From assembly GCA_963691705.1 (NCBI GenBank), contig OY829544.1:39701917-39765916 (forward strand): DNA of 64,000 bases, given 5' to 3'. Shown here one piece after another: positions 1 to 9,658 of the stretch (position 1 is the stretch's first letter; every line of letters starts with the position of its first letter). The notes beneath the pieces were generated by a model that ran no database searches, was not told where the DNA came from, and was given only the letters and a program-made list of their open reading frames with translations. Source of the stretch: Viola odorata. Taxonomy: Eukaryota; Streptophyta; Magnoliopsida; Malpighiales; Violaceae. A program made the position numbers and the translations under genes.

Positions 1-485
1 TCTAACCGTTTAATTTCAGCCATTTAAAATACCGCCTATATGGTCGGTCGCTTTTTAATTCCCGTAAATATCACATGCTTTATTTTTTTTTGCAAAACTG
101 CTGGAAATTCTTCCGCAAATTATCAACTGTTTAATTTTTCGCACTTTAATTTTCCGCAATTTACTTTCAGCAATTTAAATTCAATACCGCCTACATGGTC
201 GGTCGCACTTATCAACTGTTTACTTTTCCGCACTTTAAATTTCAGCAATTTAAATTCAATACCGCCTACATGGTCGGTCGCACTTATCAACTGTTTACTT
301 TTCCGCACTTTAAATTTCCGCCTTTTACTTTTCCGCACTTTAAATTTCAGCAATTTAAATTCAATACCGCCTACATGGTCGGTCGCACTTATCAACTGTT
401 TACTTTTCCGCACTTTATTTTTCCGCACTTTAAATTTCAGCAATTTAAATTCAATACCGCCTACATGGTCGGTCGCATTTTAATT
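1..485. repeat. Tandem array, 75-105 bp units
   Basis: Five copies of a unit containing ACATGGTCGGTCGC are followed by TATCAACTGTTTACTTTTCC and CAGCAATTTAAATTC, with cores near 40, 194, 270, 374 and 466. Unit length varies because an inner TTTTCCGCACTTTA block is itself duplicated. The core ACCGCCTACATGGTCGGT has partial dyad symmetry. The array lies inside the Ogre-type LTR or just before it. Open frames crossing it are artefacts of the repeat. Confidence 0.85.
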
Positions 486-712
486 CTCGTAAATATTCAA
501 CTGCTTTAATTTTTTTTGCAAACTGCTGGAAATTCTTCCGCAATCTATCAACTGTTTATTTTCTGCAAATATCAACTGTTTATTTTTTGCAAATATCCAA
601 CTGCTCATTCTCTACATTATCAACCTGTTTTATTTTCTGCAAATCATTAAACTTTTTTTCTTCCCTGTAAATCGCCAATAGCATTTAATTTTTCTGCACT
701 TATCAAAACGGC
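486..712. other. Degenerate spacer between two arrays
   Basis: Loose pyrimidine-rich repeats of TATCAACTGTTTATTTTCTGC continue here with decay. No gene or boundary is visible. Confidence 0.5.
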
Positions 713-1170
713 ATTTCATTTTCGTATGCGTAAAATCCATCATTTTTCGCATGCAATCAACCCAGCATTTCAATTCTCGTATGCGTAAAATCAATCATTT
801 TTCGCATGCAATCAACCCAGCATTTAAATTCTCGTATGCGTAAAATCAATCATTTTTCGCATGCAATCAACCTAGCATTTAAATTCTCGTATGCGTAAAA
901 TCAATCATTTTTCGCATGCAATCAACACAGCATTTAAATTCTCGTATGCGTAAAATCAATCATTTTTCGCATGCAATCAACACATCATTTAAATTCTCGT
1001 GTGCTTAAAATCAATCATTTTTCGCATGCAATCAACTCAGCATTTAAATCTCGTATGCGTAAAATCCATCATTTTTCGCATACAATCAACTGTCATCATT
1101 TTATCAAACTCAGCATCTAACTTTCGTATGCGTAGAATCCATCATTTTATGTGTGCAATCGACTGTCATT
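713..1170. repeat. Tandem array, ~55 bp units with a hairpin core
   Basis: About eight units of roughly 55 bp contain CGTATGCGTAAAATC, then ATCATTTTTCGCATGC, then AATCAAC..AGCATTTAAATT. GTATGCG and CGCATGC within each unit form an inverted repeat around a spacer of about 17 nt, so every unit can fold into a stem. Later units (after about 1080) are more diverged. Confidence 0.85.
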
Positions 1171-1700
1171 TAAATTTTCGCACTCATAGAATTGCTTAGT
1201 TATTTCTCAAGCCATCACTAACGCTCTCGTTTTGTAGGTTAATTTCAAGCTTCGCTCGAAAGTACGCCTCACAAGTCCCTTTTATTTATTCGATGCTTTT
1301 CGCAAATATCAACTGCATGCATGATATATAGAACTGCTAGAATTAAAATCAACCCACATGAACAACGTGTTTAAAGAGTTGCTTAAAATTCCATGTTCAT
1401 ATGATTTTAAATTCTCGCTTGTATTGACTGCATGTACATGGGGACTTTCGATCCCACTTCAGTTTTTCACTTTAAAATCAATCATTTAAATTGGTACTCT
1501 GTTAGCAATCCATGTTAGGATCACGTAGTAATTAAGTTAATCATGCATGGCCCGATGATGAAAAAGAGGGCGCTCATTCAGTCTTACGGAAAATTCAGTC
1601 CCATCACGATCATAATAAAGACTAAAGTGACGATTCCTCTGAGGGGCCCCTTTTTCAAAACGCATTTCTCAAACACCTTTTTAAACACCTCTCTCATCAA
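1171..1700. other. LTR body without recognised genes
   Basis: Unique-looking, AT-rich LTR sequence between the arrays and the conserved LTR 3' block. The short open frames show no domain and lie in the LTR. Confidence 0.5.
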
Positions 1701-1983
1701 CCGGTAACCGTTTTCGGATGTGTCTCGGGTGCCTAACACCTTCCCGAGACCATAATACGACCCCAAACCTTTGTCTGGTGTCCAGACCCCTTTTTTTGTG
1801 CCTTTAGTTTTTTACTTATTATATTTCCTATGCCATGACAATTAGGGTTCCCTAAGCCTAGCAACCAAATTAGGGTGGCGACTTCATTGCATGCTGCTAG
1901 GCGTCCCTTTTACGCCGAGCATTGTAAGGTCTCAAATTTCGTTGCACACTCGCGAATTTTTTTAAAATTTCCGAGGCGCGACA

Positions 1984-4089
1984 CCCCTTCTGGAGCAGAA
2001 GGACCAATCCCGCCTTTGCTAACCTCATCCATCACGGTAGAAATATAATCAGCAACCTGGGCAGGATCAGAAGAATTACCCTTGAAACGGGTCGTGAATC
2101 CAGAAACGAAGACTTCCAAGACCCTCTTCTTCCACCATTCCTCCTTTAATGATGCCCTAGCGGACTCCTCGTCTCGAGCAGACATCTCATCGCGAAGAAG
2201 GAGATTTTTCTTCTTCTCCAACGCAAACTCTGCCTCTAGAACTTCCATCTTTGCTTTCCCGACAGACCTCTCTCTGTTCAATTCTTTCTGCGACTCGTCG
2301 CGGAGACGTGTTAGCAACCTTGTCTGGTCTATCGCTTTTTCAAGCTGCACTTTCTTAACGCACAGCGCGTTGGAGAAATTGCGTGACTCACGATCATGAA
2401 TCTCGAACAGATAGTTCAGGTGACGGAAGAAATCCAGAGAATCATTCATCACATGGCGGAGACGTGCCGTCGGAGGAAGCTGAAGAAATTTCTCGTTCTC
2501 CTTCTGGGAGCCCAGCATCTCCCCTATCAAAGGCGCAGTAAACTCGTCTCTGGAAAAAGGTTGGGGAACCCCGACAGCGCGAAGACCATCAAAGCAGAAT
2601 CCCTTCAAATTCATACGATAGGACGGGGTCTCGTTAGGGCCGTCATAAGAAAGATTGATTGAGGGAGCCAGAGAAGAACTCGGGGAAAAAACATTCGTGA
2701 TAGGAGAAAAGAACAGTTGTGGAAGAGGTTTAGGTGGTAGCCCAGCAGCTGAATCCGCAACAGAAGACGTGGCCGCTACGTCAGGAATGCAATGAGAAAT
2801 CGGAGAATCGGGAGCGTCAACTGGAGGAAGAGGACATGACGTCGGTGGGACCTCCGCCTCGGTAGAGCAAGTGGCAACCAGCGCCTCAGTAGCTTTCACC
2901 GGTTGGGAGGCACTCGTCTCGGGCGAAACGGCAGGGATAGGAGCAGTTGCTGCATCTACAGAAGATATCCCAGTGGCCTGCTCGTTCGTAGCCAATCGAG
3001 GTTTTTTCCGGCGCAAGGAAGAAGCGTGACAAAGGTCCGATTTAACATCCACATCCTCATCGTCACTAGTAATCACCCTCGTTACGGTCGGGCTGGAGTT
3101 CTTCCTATTGCGACGATCTGGTAGCCAATCTTCCACAAAGCGAGAAGCTCGGGCAGAGCTGACGGGCCTCCGCCCTCCCCGAGCAACCGTCTTTACTCTC
3201 CTCCTCGGGGGTCGAACGCTACCCTGATTGGAGCCCTCGATAGGGGGGGAGGCTAGTAAAGTTTGAAGTGGCGTTACATTTAAAGGAGCGCCAGCGTCAC
3301 CTGGGAGTTAACCGTTAGCATCTTATAACGAAAGAAACACGCAAAGACAAAAGCAAAGAAAGTGCGAAAAGAGGCAGACTCACCCATAGCACACTCCTCC
3401 AGAGGCTTGAACAAAGCAAAGTCGCGGATGCGGTAGTGAGTATCTTCGTCTAATAGGGCGTTAGCTTGCTCCAACTCAGCCCTGGTCAATATCGAGGGAT
3501 TCGACCAAATGGGGCCTATCAGTTCCTGGTTGAAATTAAGACGCCACAAACGGGACGGTAGCTCCAGAACAAAGAAACTGCTTTTCCAATCAGCTACACC
3601 CTTCTTAAAGCCGTGAAAATGCTGCCAGAACGATTGCACGAACGTGTCATCCCATCGAGGAGTAATTTCGATTAAATAATTATGGCAATTCATGTTAAAG
3701 AATTTGCGAAATAAATTGAGAGATGGGGTAGAAATGTTCTTCAACTCGCAAGTGCGAAGAAAAGCATAAACTGCACACCAGGAAGAGGGAGTTATCTGGG
3801 CAGGATTAAGGTTATACTCCCGCAGCAGCGTTAGTATAGATTCATGAACATGAAAGCGGAAACCGTAAAGGAACATCTTAAAGTAAAGAAGCCTACTGTG
3901 ACCCCACGCCGGATTATGGAGCCGCATATCACTTCCAGGGGCAAAAGGCTCATACCCAGGAGGAAAGGTAATACCATGTTCCTCCAGTTTGGCTTTCAGA
4001 ACCACATCGCATGTAAAAATACTGGGTGATTGCGCGACCTCTAGATCCATGGGTTTCCAGATAACCTGGCGAGGTCTATTTCTACCCAT
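1984..4089 (-). CDS. Antisense accessory protein of Tat element, spliced, C-terminally truncated
   Basis: Exon 1 runs 4089-3384 from MGRNRPRQVIWKP. A predicted 83-bp intron at 3383-3301 (donor GTGAGT, acceptor CAG) joins ...EECAMG to DAGAPLNVTP, after which the frame stays open to 1984. There the Ogre-type LTR cuts it and adds foreign codons before a stop at 1910. The first ~200 residues (GYEPFAPGSD, WGHSRLLYFKMFLYGF, LLREYNLNPAQITPSSW) resemble, from memory, the plant 'putative gypsy-type transposon' domain found in accessory ORFs of Tat elements. A Pro/Ser-rich acidic linker follows, then a charged probable coiled coil (about 2100-2420). I chose the start at 4089 because the open frame upstream to 4515 is hydrophobic and lacks family character. 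Function is unknown. In Grande the antisense product is reported to be nuclear, which is background and not evidence here. Confidence 0.6.
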
Positions 4090-4579
4090 AATAAACCAGC
4101 AAAAAGGAAATCTGAGAAGGATTGAATTGGTACCTTGAAAGGGAAGATTTACAGAGGAATCGGCGGGCGATGACAGGCGGCCGGAAAGATATTCGAGGAA
4201 GAAGACGAAGGAAGATAAGAGGAAAAATTCGAAGCAAGGGCAAAAGTTGTGAAAAAAGAAAATGGCCATTCTTAAAGGATTAAAATGCCACCGCATTAAT
4301 TGAGCCACCAATCGCGCGGAGACGCGTGTAAAAAGAAGTTGGCCACATGGAAGCGCATTAAAGAAAGTTGAAAAAGAGAAGTTATTCGTCGTGATTCCCC
4401 AAAAGGGCGACAGAGTTGACCCAGTCAAACTAACTACGAAACGATTGCCTCGACAGGGCCCACCGCTTGCGTTGGCTGTCAACGAGACCAGCAGGCTAAC
4501 GGAAAATAACGACAAAAGAAAAAGGCAGAAACATCATCTCATTCATAAAATGCCAACAGGCATATACAACACAAAGGCG

Positions 4580-5342
4580 TTAATCCTCATCAGCCCAATC
4601 CGCATCATAGCAGTAATCATAGTCCTCCGGGGACGATGGTAATCCACTGTTATAGGAAAGGGAATATTCGGCAGGTTTAGGCACAAGCTTTGTCGCGTGG
4701 GATACCATCTTGTCATAACAGGCACGAGAACTCTCCCCAATAGTAGAAGCTGCCGGCCTCAAATCAGTGCCATGAGTAAGGGCCTCTTTCTCGGAAGGAG
4801 GAGGAAGGGCAGACGGTGACGTCTCATCACCTTTCGGTAGCATCAGGTAGTGGGGCACAAAGCCGGCAAAGAAGGACTCAAAGGCCTGCTTCTTCACTTT
4901 CATTGGTTTCTTGTGACCCTGGCGTCTGGCAAGACACTTGGTAGGTCTCCACGGTGGTGTCAGAGGAGAATCATCCGAATCCGGCGAAGTTGGAGGAGTT
5001 GGCAAGGAATCATGCCTATAAAAACCGGTCATTCCAACCTGCAAAAAAGCAGAGAGAAGGAAAGGAGGAAGATGAGCAGGGAAAGGGGAAAGCATTTCCC
5101 TTAAATAGTCGAGGAAGCGCTCTGATCCTCGGGCGGATCCTGAGAGATCAATTAAATGCCTGGGAAAAATAACTGCAATAGCAGAATCTGATCCGACACC
5201 AGCATGCCTGCTCACTAAATGCGCCAGTCAAAAGGCACCAAATAACCACCCAACCACTTACCCCTGAAGAAGCGGCTCTGGAAACAGTTGAATCAAAACA
5301 TTCATTGCTAATTCCCGAAGCACGACCACTGAAATGGTACAT
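4580..5342 (-). CDS. Second antisense accessory ORF of Tat element, probable two exons
   Basis: Exon 1 (5342-5262) encodes MYHFSGRASGISNECF...SRAASSG and ends at a good donor (GGG|GTAAGT). Exon 2 (5038-4580) begins after TTTTTTGCAG and continues in phase with VGMTGFYRHDSLPTPPTSPD. The intron is 223 bp. The product is about 180 residues: a Pro/Ser/Asp-rich stretch, a basic patch (KCLARRQGHKKPMKVKKQ), then FESFFAGFVPHYLMLP and an acidic tail ending in DADWADED. No known domain is recognised. It lies upstream of the larger antisense gene on the same strand and may be part of one transcript. An alternative is that 5215-4580 is read unspliced. Confidence 0.45.
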
Positions 5343-5533
5343 CTCGAGGAAGACTCATTTTCAGTTGGGCTTGCCACCAGCATATTTAGCCAATGCAGCC
5401 AGAGAATAAACGAGAAAAAAGAAGACTGGGAAAAGTAAAAACAGCCATTTATTTATGACCTGAGCGGCCTTAGCATTCAGATATGTACATGGAAGCATAA
5501 GAGAGAAGCAACAAGAGGAAACAAAGGCAGCGG

Positions 5534-5916
5534 TCAGGCATTGGACCCAGCATCATCTTCCCCTGGCATGACGGGAATATCCCTCAAAGCGTCAGCAACG
5601 GAGGTCAGCTCAGCGGAGCAGTCCCTCATGCCCTTCAGGCAGCAGGACAGTAAGTCCTTCCTCTGCTGCAGCATCGAGGCAACCAGATCAAGGTGAGCAG
5701 TAGTGGTGGCCAGCTTCGCCAAACTCTCCAGAGGGCTAAAGTCCTCCAGAGATACCCTCAACTGTTTAGACAAGATAGGGGTCAGTATCCCCTGCAGTTC
5801 CAGGACATCCTCTGAAGTCTTGGTGATCATCCTCTCCAGGAAGCCGATGTCCCCTTCTTACGGTTTTTCAAGGTCAAAGTTTTGGAGATCAGGAAATTTT
5901 GTGTCAGCTCATCCAT
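5534..5916 (-). pseudogene. Third antisense accessory ORF of Tat element, frameshifted
   Basis: A start at 5916 (MDELTQNFLISKTLTL) runs into a one-base shift near 5860. After it the frame reads GFLERMITKTSEDVLELQG and stays open to the stop at 5534 (...GEDDAGSNA). The product is an amphipathic, Leu-rich helical protein with a Cys pair (LLSCCLKGMRDC), of no recognised family. It is the farthest upstream of the minus-strand set and nearest the LTR. The frameshift suggests decay, though an unspotted intron could also explain the break. Confidence 0.45.
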
Positions 5917-6110
5917 GGCGAAATATGAAAAAGAAAGGGACAAGAAAATGCGAAGAAACTTACGCAGAAGAAACTTCAATTTATAGGCTCTGACAAAGAC
6001 CGTCCGAACTACCTTCTAAGGAGGAAACGCTTCGATATATGGAAGAGTACCTCGTCGGAAGAGGGCGTTAGCCCTTGGTAAACACTTGGGCTCATTTTCA
6101 ATTGGGTTTA
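5917..6110. other. Spacer between antisense ORFs and LTR
   Basis: No reading frame of note. This would hold the antisense promoter and the plus-strand polypurine tract. The best candidate tract, just before 6111 (AATTGGGTTTA), is weak. Confidence 0.35.
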
Positions 6111-6668
6111 TGTTAACAATCCGCCTATCAGTAAGGGCATTTTTGTCTGACACCTTGAGAAGAGGGTACAACCACTATTCCTACCGCAAAGACAGCATCG
6201 AGGCTATCGCCTCCCTCTATGTGACCAACGCTGGGATGGTCGACATCAGCGGGGGGGTCTCACACTCAGCACTGTTATGACAGACGACGCTATCCCATCC
6301 CAGTCCAAGACAAGCTTCCCGTTTGGGGGTGTAGGCATTGCCTCACATAGGTAACACCTACCCCGATAGCTCACTCCACCAACGGGGAATTCTAATCCCC
6401 TCCAACGGGAGCGTTAGCCCCCTATGATCCAGATCCCTCAGAAATGCTCCATTTTCATCTATAAGTACTTCCCCCACAAAGGAGGAAGGTAAGCACGAAT
6501 TACTGGCCCAAGCTCTGCCAAATTCACTACACATACTGACTTAAGCATCGGAGTGTTTCCACCGGAGACCCCCTCCGGCGTATTGCAGGTACTGCGGACC
6601 GCCGTGGGCACTGATCTAAGAGGACCAACTTCTCCATATATCCTTCGGCAGAAGATAAATTCTTATCA
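6111..6668 (+). repeat. Tat-type LTR (plus strand, 558 bp)
   Basis: Starts TGTTAACAATCC and ends AAATTCTTATCA. Reading along the plus strand, it has the same landmarks in the same order as the other Tat LTRs: CAGTAAGGGCATTTTTGTC near the start, CTGGGATGGTCGACATCAGC (6231-6250), a TATA box TATAAGTA (6460-6467), ACTTAAGCATCGGAGTGT, the hairpin CACCGGAG..CTCCGGCG (6560-6580) and TTGCAGGT. The right edge has one caveat: the sequence just left of the next similar block (6789-6801) partly resembles the LTR end, so the boundary could shift by a few bases. Confidence 0.8.
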
Positions 6669-7499
6669 CCTTGGGGCATTGCCGCGCGTGCTCCTCTCTT
6701 ACTTAACACGATCCCCCAGAGATGTCGCTTGTGCCGAATTTTCTGCACATTTTCACTTATCACTTTGTTAGTAGCGACATATTCTCAAAAAATCTTAATT
6801 ACCTTGGGGCATGGCCGCGCGTGCTCCTCTATTACTTAGCACGATCCCCTAGAGATGTCGCTCGTGTCACGTACTCTTCCAGCCAAACTTCACCGGCTAC
6901 TAGCTGGGGTACCGTGACCTTTCTTATTTCTTTAATCGGCCGGGAAGTGCCCTCTCTCAGTGCGCCGCCTGATCAGGGCCGGCCATCACGATGATAGGAC
7001 TTTTCACTTCCTCAGCGTTGCCCTCACACCTCGGAACGTGCCCTCTCTTAACGAGGTGCCTATGTTAGCGCTACCATCGTAAGGGTAGGATTTTCACTTG
7101 CGAGGTGGAGTTTTTATCTTCCTTGGGGTCGTGCCTCACTTAATGATCATCCGCCTATGTGAGCACGGGTTATCACAAGGATAGGACTTTACACCCCTAG
7201 AGGAGTCGGGGCGTGCCCTCTCTGGGTTTCCCCAGGATAGGATTTTTCACTCCCGACAGTACTGGAGCGTGTCTCGTCTTGGCGAGCCGCCTGATCAAGG
7301 CCAGCCTCGCAAGGCCAGAATTTTTCACTTCCAGCACCATATATTAGGATAGTCGGGGCGTGCCTCATCTTGACGATCCATCTGTATTAGCCCATTCTGC
7401 CCCAAAGCTAGGACTTTTCACCCCCGACATCCTCCTTTCCTTGTTATCTGCACATTACAAAGACAACCAACAAGGAACAAGAAATATTTCCACAACAAT
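6669..7499. repeat. 3' untranslated region of Tat copy A with degenerate repeats
   Basis: A block beginning CCTTGGGGCATTGCCGCGCG occurs at 6669-6733 and again, with changes, at 6802-6866 (133-bp period). From 6980 to 7430 a looser series recurs with GTGCC..CTC.., AGGATAGGA(C/T)TTTT(C)AC and TCGGGGCGTGCC every 60-90 bp. No coding potential is seen. Assignment to copy A rests on position and orientation only. Confidence 0.55.
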
Positions 7500-8430
7500 T
7501 GTTAGACCATGCCCACGGCATGTCGAAATTTCAATTTCAAAGACCATGCCCACGGCATGTCGATATTTCAAAATTTCAATTTCCAAGACCATGCTCAACG
7601 GCATGTCAAAATTTCAATTTCAAAGACCATGCCCACGGCATGTCGATATTTCAATTTCAAGACCATGCCCGCGGCATGTCAAAATTTCAATTTCAAAGAC
7701 CATGCCCACGGCATGTCGAATTTAAGAATTTCAAGATCATGCCCACGGCATGTCAAAATTTCATAATTTCAAGACCATGCCCACGACATGTCGATATTTC
7801 AATTTTAAAGACCATGCCCACGGCATGTCAAAATTTCAATTTCAAAGACCATGCCCACGGCATGTCGAATTTAAGAATTTCAAGACCATGCCCACGGCAT
7901 GTCAAAATTTCATAATTTCAAGACCATGCCCACGGCATGTCGATATTTCAATTTTAAAGACCATGCCCGCGGCATGTCAAAATTTCATAATTTCAAGACC
8001 ATGCCCACGGCATGTCAAATTTCAAAATTTCAATTTCCATGATCAACGGCATGTCAAATTTAAGAATTTCAAGACCATGCCCACGGCATGTCAAATTTCA
8101 AAATTTCTCAAAACCATGCCCACCGGCATGTCACATTTTACAAATTTCAATTTTAAAACCATGCTCCGCGGCATGTCAAAATTTCAATTTCAAAGACCAT
8201 GCCCACGGCATGTCGATATTTCAATTTCAAGACCATGCCCGCGACATGTCAAAATTTCAATTTCAAAGACCATGCCCACGACATGTCAAATTTCAAAATT
8301 TCAATTTCCATGCTCAACGGCATGTCAAATTTCAAAATTTCTCGATTTCAAAATCATGCCCACGGCATGTCGATATTTCATTTCACAAAATTTTAATTTT
8401 CAAAAACCATGCCCAACGACATGTCAAATT
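7500..8430. repeat. Tandem array of ~36-40 bp palindromic units
   Basis: About 24 units each carry an imperfect palindrome (A)CCATGCCCACGGCATGTC followed by AT-rich AAATTTCAATTTCAA spacers. The symmetric core CATGCC..GGCATG is kept even where the centre changes (CAC, CGC, or the shorter CTCAAC variant), while the spacers vary in length. The array starts at the pol stop codon: the stop TCA (plus strand, 8424-8426) lies inside the last unit's ACATGTCAAATT. Frames through the array in all phases are repeat artefacts. Confidence 0.9.
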
Positions 8431-9649
8431 CTAGCATGATACAATTTTAATCTAGCAATATTCCAAGAGTTAGGTAAGGGAGTACCGTCAAACGTTTCAA
8501 GGTGATACGCCCCATTTCCGATAACACGAGTGACGCGGTACGGGCCTTCCCAGTTTGAGCTGAGCTTCCACATTCGTTAGCCCGCCGCTCGTTTGTCCCT
8601 GAGCAGCCGAGGTCTCCCGCTTTGAGCAGCCGCTCCTTAACGTGTCTGTTGTGATACCGCGCCATTCTTCTTTTATAGTGCATTATTTTCAAGAGAGCTT
8701 CCTCGCGTGCCTCAGGTAGCATGTCAAGGTTAGCTCGTAACCTCTCCTCATTTAATTCCTCCTTGAAATATTCCACCCTCAAGCTTAGGGTGTCAATTTC
8801 GACAGGCATTACCGCTTCGGTACCAAAAGCCATCGCAAAAGGCATTTCCCCCGTACTAGTTTTGACGGTCATGCAGTAAGCCCACATTACATAGGGTAAC
8901 TCATCTGGCCACTTCTTTTTCGACCCCTCCAGATTTTTCTTCATACCGCTCAGAATGCTTCGGTTGGTCACCTCCGCCTGGCCATTAGTCTGGGGATGCG
9001 CCACAGAGGAGAACCTCTATTCGATCTGAAATTCTTCGCATTGCTCTTTAAAGAAGCAGCTGGTAAATTGCGCCCCGTTATCACTAACTAGCACGCGAGG
9101 CACCCCGAAGCGCATGATCACTTGGTGCTTAAAGAAGTACCATACCTTGTCCGTCGTAATAGTGGCTACCGCTTCTGCTTCTGCCCATTTAGTAAAGTAG
9201 TCCACTGCCACAATTACAAATTTCAGTTGGGACCTCGCCTTAGGAAAAGGGCCTAAAATATCGATTCCCCACTTAGCAAAAGGACAACGTGCCACGATCT
9301 TAGATATTTCAGTGGCAGGTCGTCGAGGGATTTTGGCAAATTCTTGACATTTATGGCATGACTGCACAAAGTTGTTACAATCCCTGCGAATAGTGGGCCA
9401 ATAGAATCCTGACCGAAACACCGGCGCGGCCATGGTACCACCCGACACATGCATGCCGCAGATGCCTTCGTGAATCTCTCGCAGGGTATGGAGGCCTTCT
9501 TGTTCCGTTATGCATTTTGCGGCCGGGTGCGAGAAATATCTCTGAATTAGCGCCCCATCATAATAAGTGCACCTCGCCGCTTGCTTCAATACTTTTTTCT
9601 TCTCTGCACTGTTGCTGGGTAGCTCGTCGTGTTTCAAAAATTTTATCAC
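8424..9649 (-). pseudogene. pol: Integrase of Tat copy A, broken
   Basis: The 9649-9017 segment holds the zinc-binding HHCC region (EIHEGICGMH ... SCHKCQEF) and the first two catalytic aspartates (WGIDILGPFP and VLVSDNGAQF). A TAG stop ends it at 9017. The frame resumes as [16 protein letters not shown], which carries the expected glutamate of the D,D-E triad, and continues through the C-terminal region until a frameshift near 8610 (after LLKAGDL). The remaining residues then read in another frame to WNIARLKLYHARI and the stop at 8424. The enzyme would join cDNA to the host genome. One stop plus one shift make this copy inactive. Confidence 0.85.
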
Positions 9650-9658
9650 AGGGATCCT

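Larger units (their letters stand above)
1..1983 (+). mobile_element. Ogre/Tat-type LTR, right end (3' LTR of a plus-strand element)
   Basis: The right end is ...GGCGCGACA at 1983. The block at 1700-1890, with GTGCCTAACACCTTCCCGAG and AGGGTGGCGACTTC, is found inverted in both LTRs of the element at 32152-41577 (for example 32205-32420), so this is the same type of long LTR in the opposite orientation. No primer-binding site follows position 1983. Instead an unrelated open reading frame continues, so I read this as a 3' LTR whose internal part lies left of the window. It interrupts the antisense accessory gene of the next element. The target duplication should be CCCCT (1984-1988), but its partner is outside the window. 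The LTR start is not visible; the family's LTR is about 2.5 kb, so most of it may be here. The identification rests on the shared block and the boundary, not on a full alignment. Confidence 0.7.
1984..6668 (+). mobile_element. Tat-type element (plus strand), 3' part: antisense accessory ORFs plus one LTR
   Basis: A plus-strand LTR at 6111-6668 is preceded by a set of minus-strand reading frames (1984-5916). In Tat-lineage elements such as maize Grande, accessory genes antisense to gag-pol lie between pol and the 3' LTR, and this layout matches. The gag-pol part would lie left of the Ogre-type LTR insertion at 1983, outside the window. After the LTR comes sequence I assign to the 3' region of Tat copy A, so this element is inserted in copy A. 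The expected target duplication is CCTTG (6669-6673), whose partner is not in view. Orientation and the 3'-LTR reading are inference; the LTR identity is well supported by comparison with the other Tat LTRs here. Confidence 0.65.

Noticed and set aside
40..509. Overlapping open frames on both strands
   Set aside because: Produced by the tandem array; the translated products are the same repeat in different phases, with no start context or domain.
4090..4515. N-terminal extension of the antisense accessory protein
   Set aside because: Open but hydrophobic and unlike the rest; conserved-looking sequence begins at MGRNRPRQ (4089). Likely 5' UTR.
6111..6668. 3' LTR of copy A
   Set aside because: It is in the opposite orientation (landmarks read on the plus strand), while copy A is on the minus strand.
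7500..8430. CRISPR-like array (short palindromic repeats with spacers)
   Set aside because: Spacers are near-identical AT-rich sequence, not unique; the context is a plant retrotransposon; no cas genes.
7360..8439. Several 85-229 codon frames in all three plus-strand phases
   Set aside because: Repeat unit length and lack of stops in the ~36-40 bp units create open frames. No protein family, and the unit is palindromic DNA.
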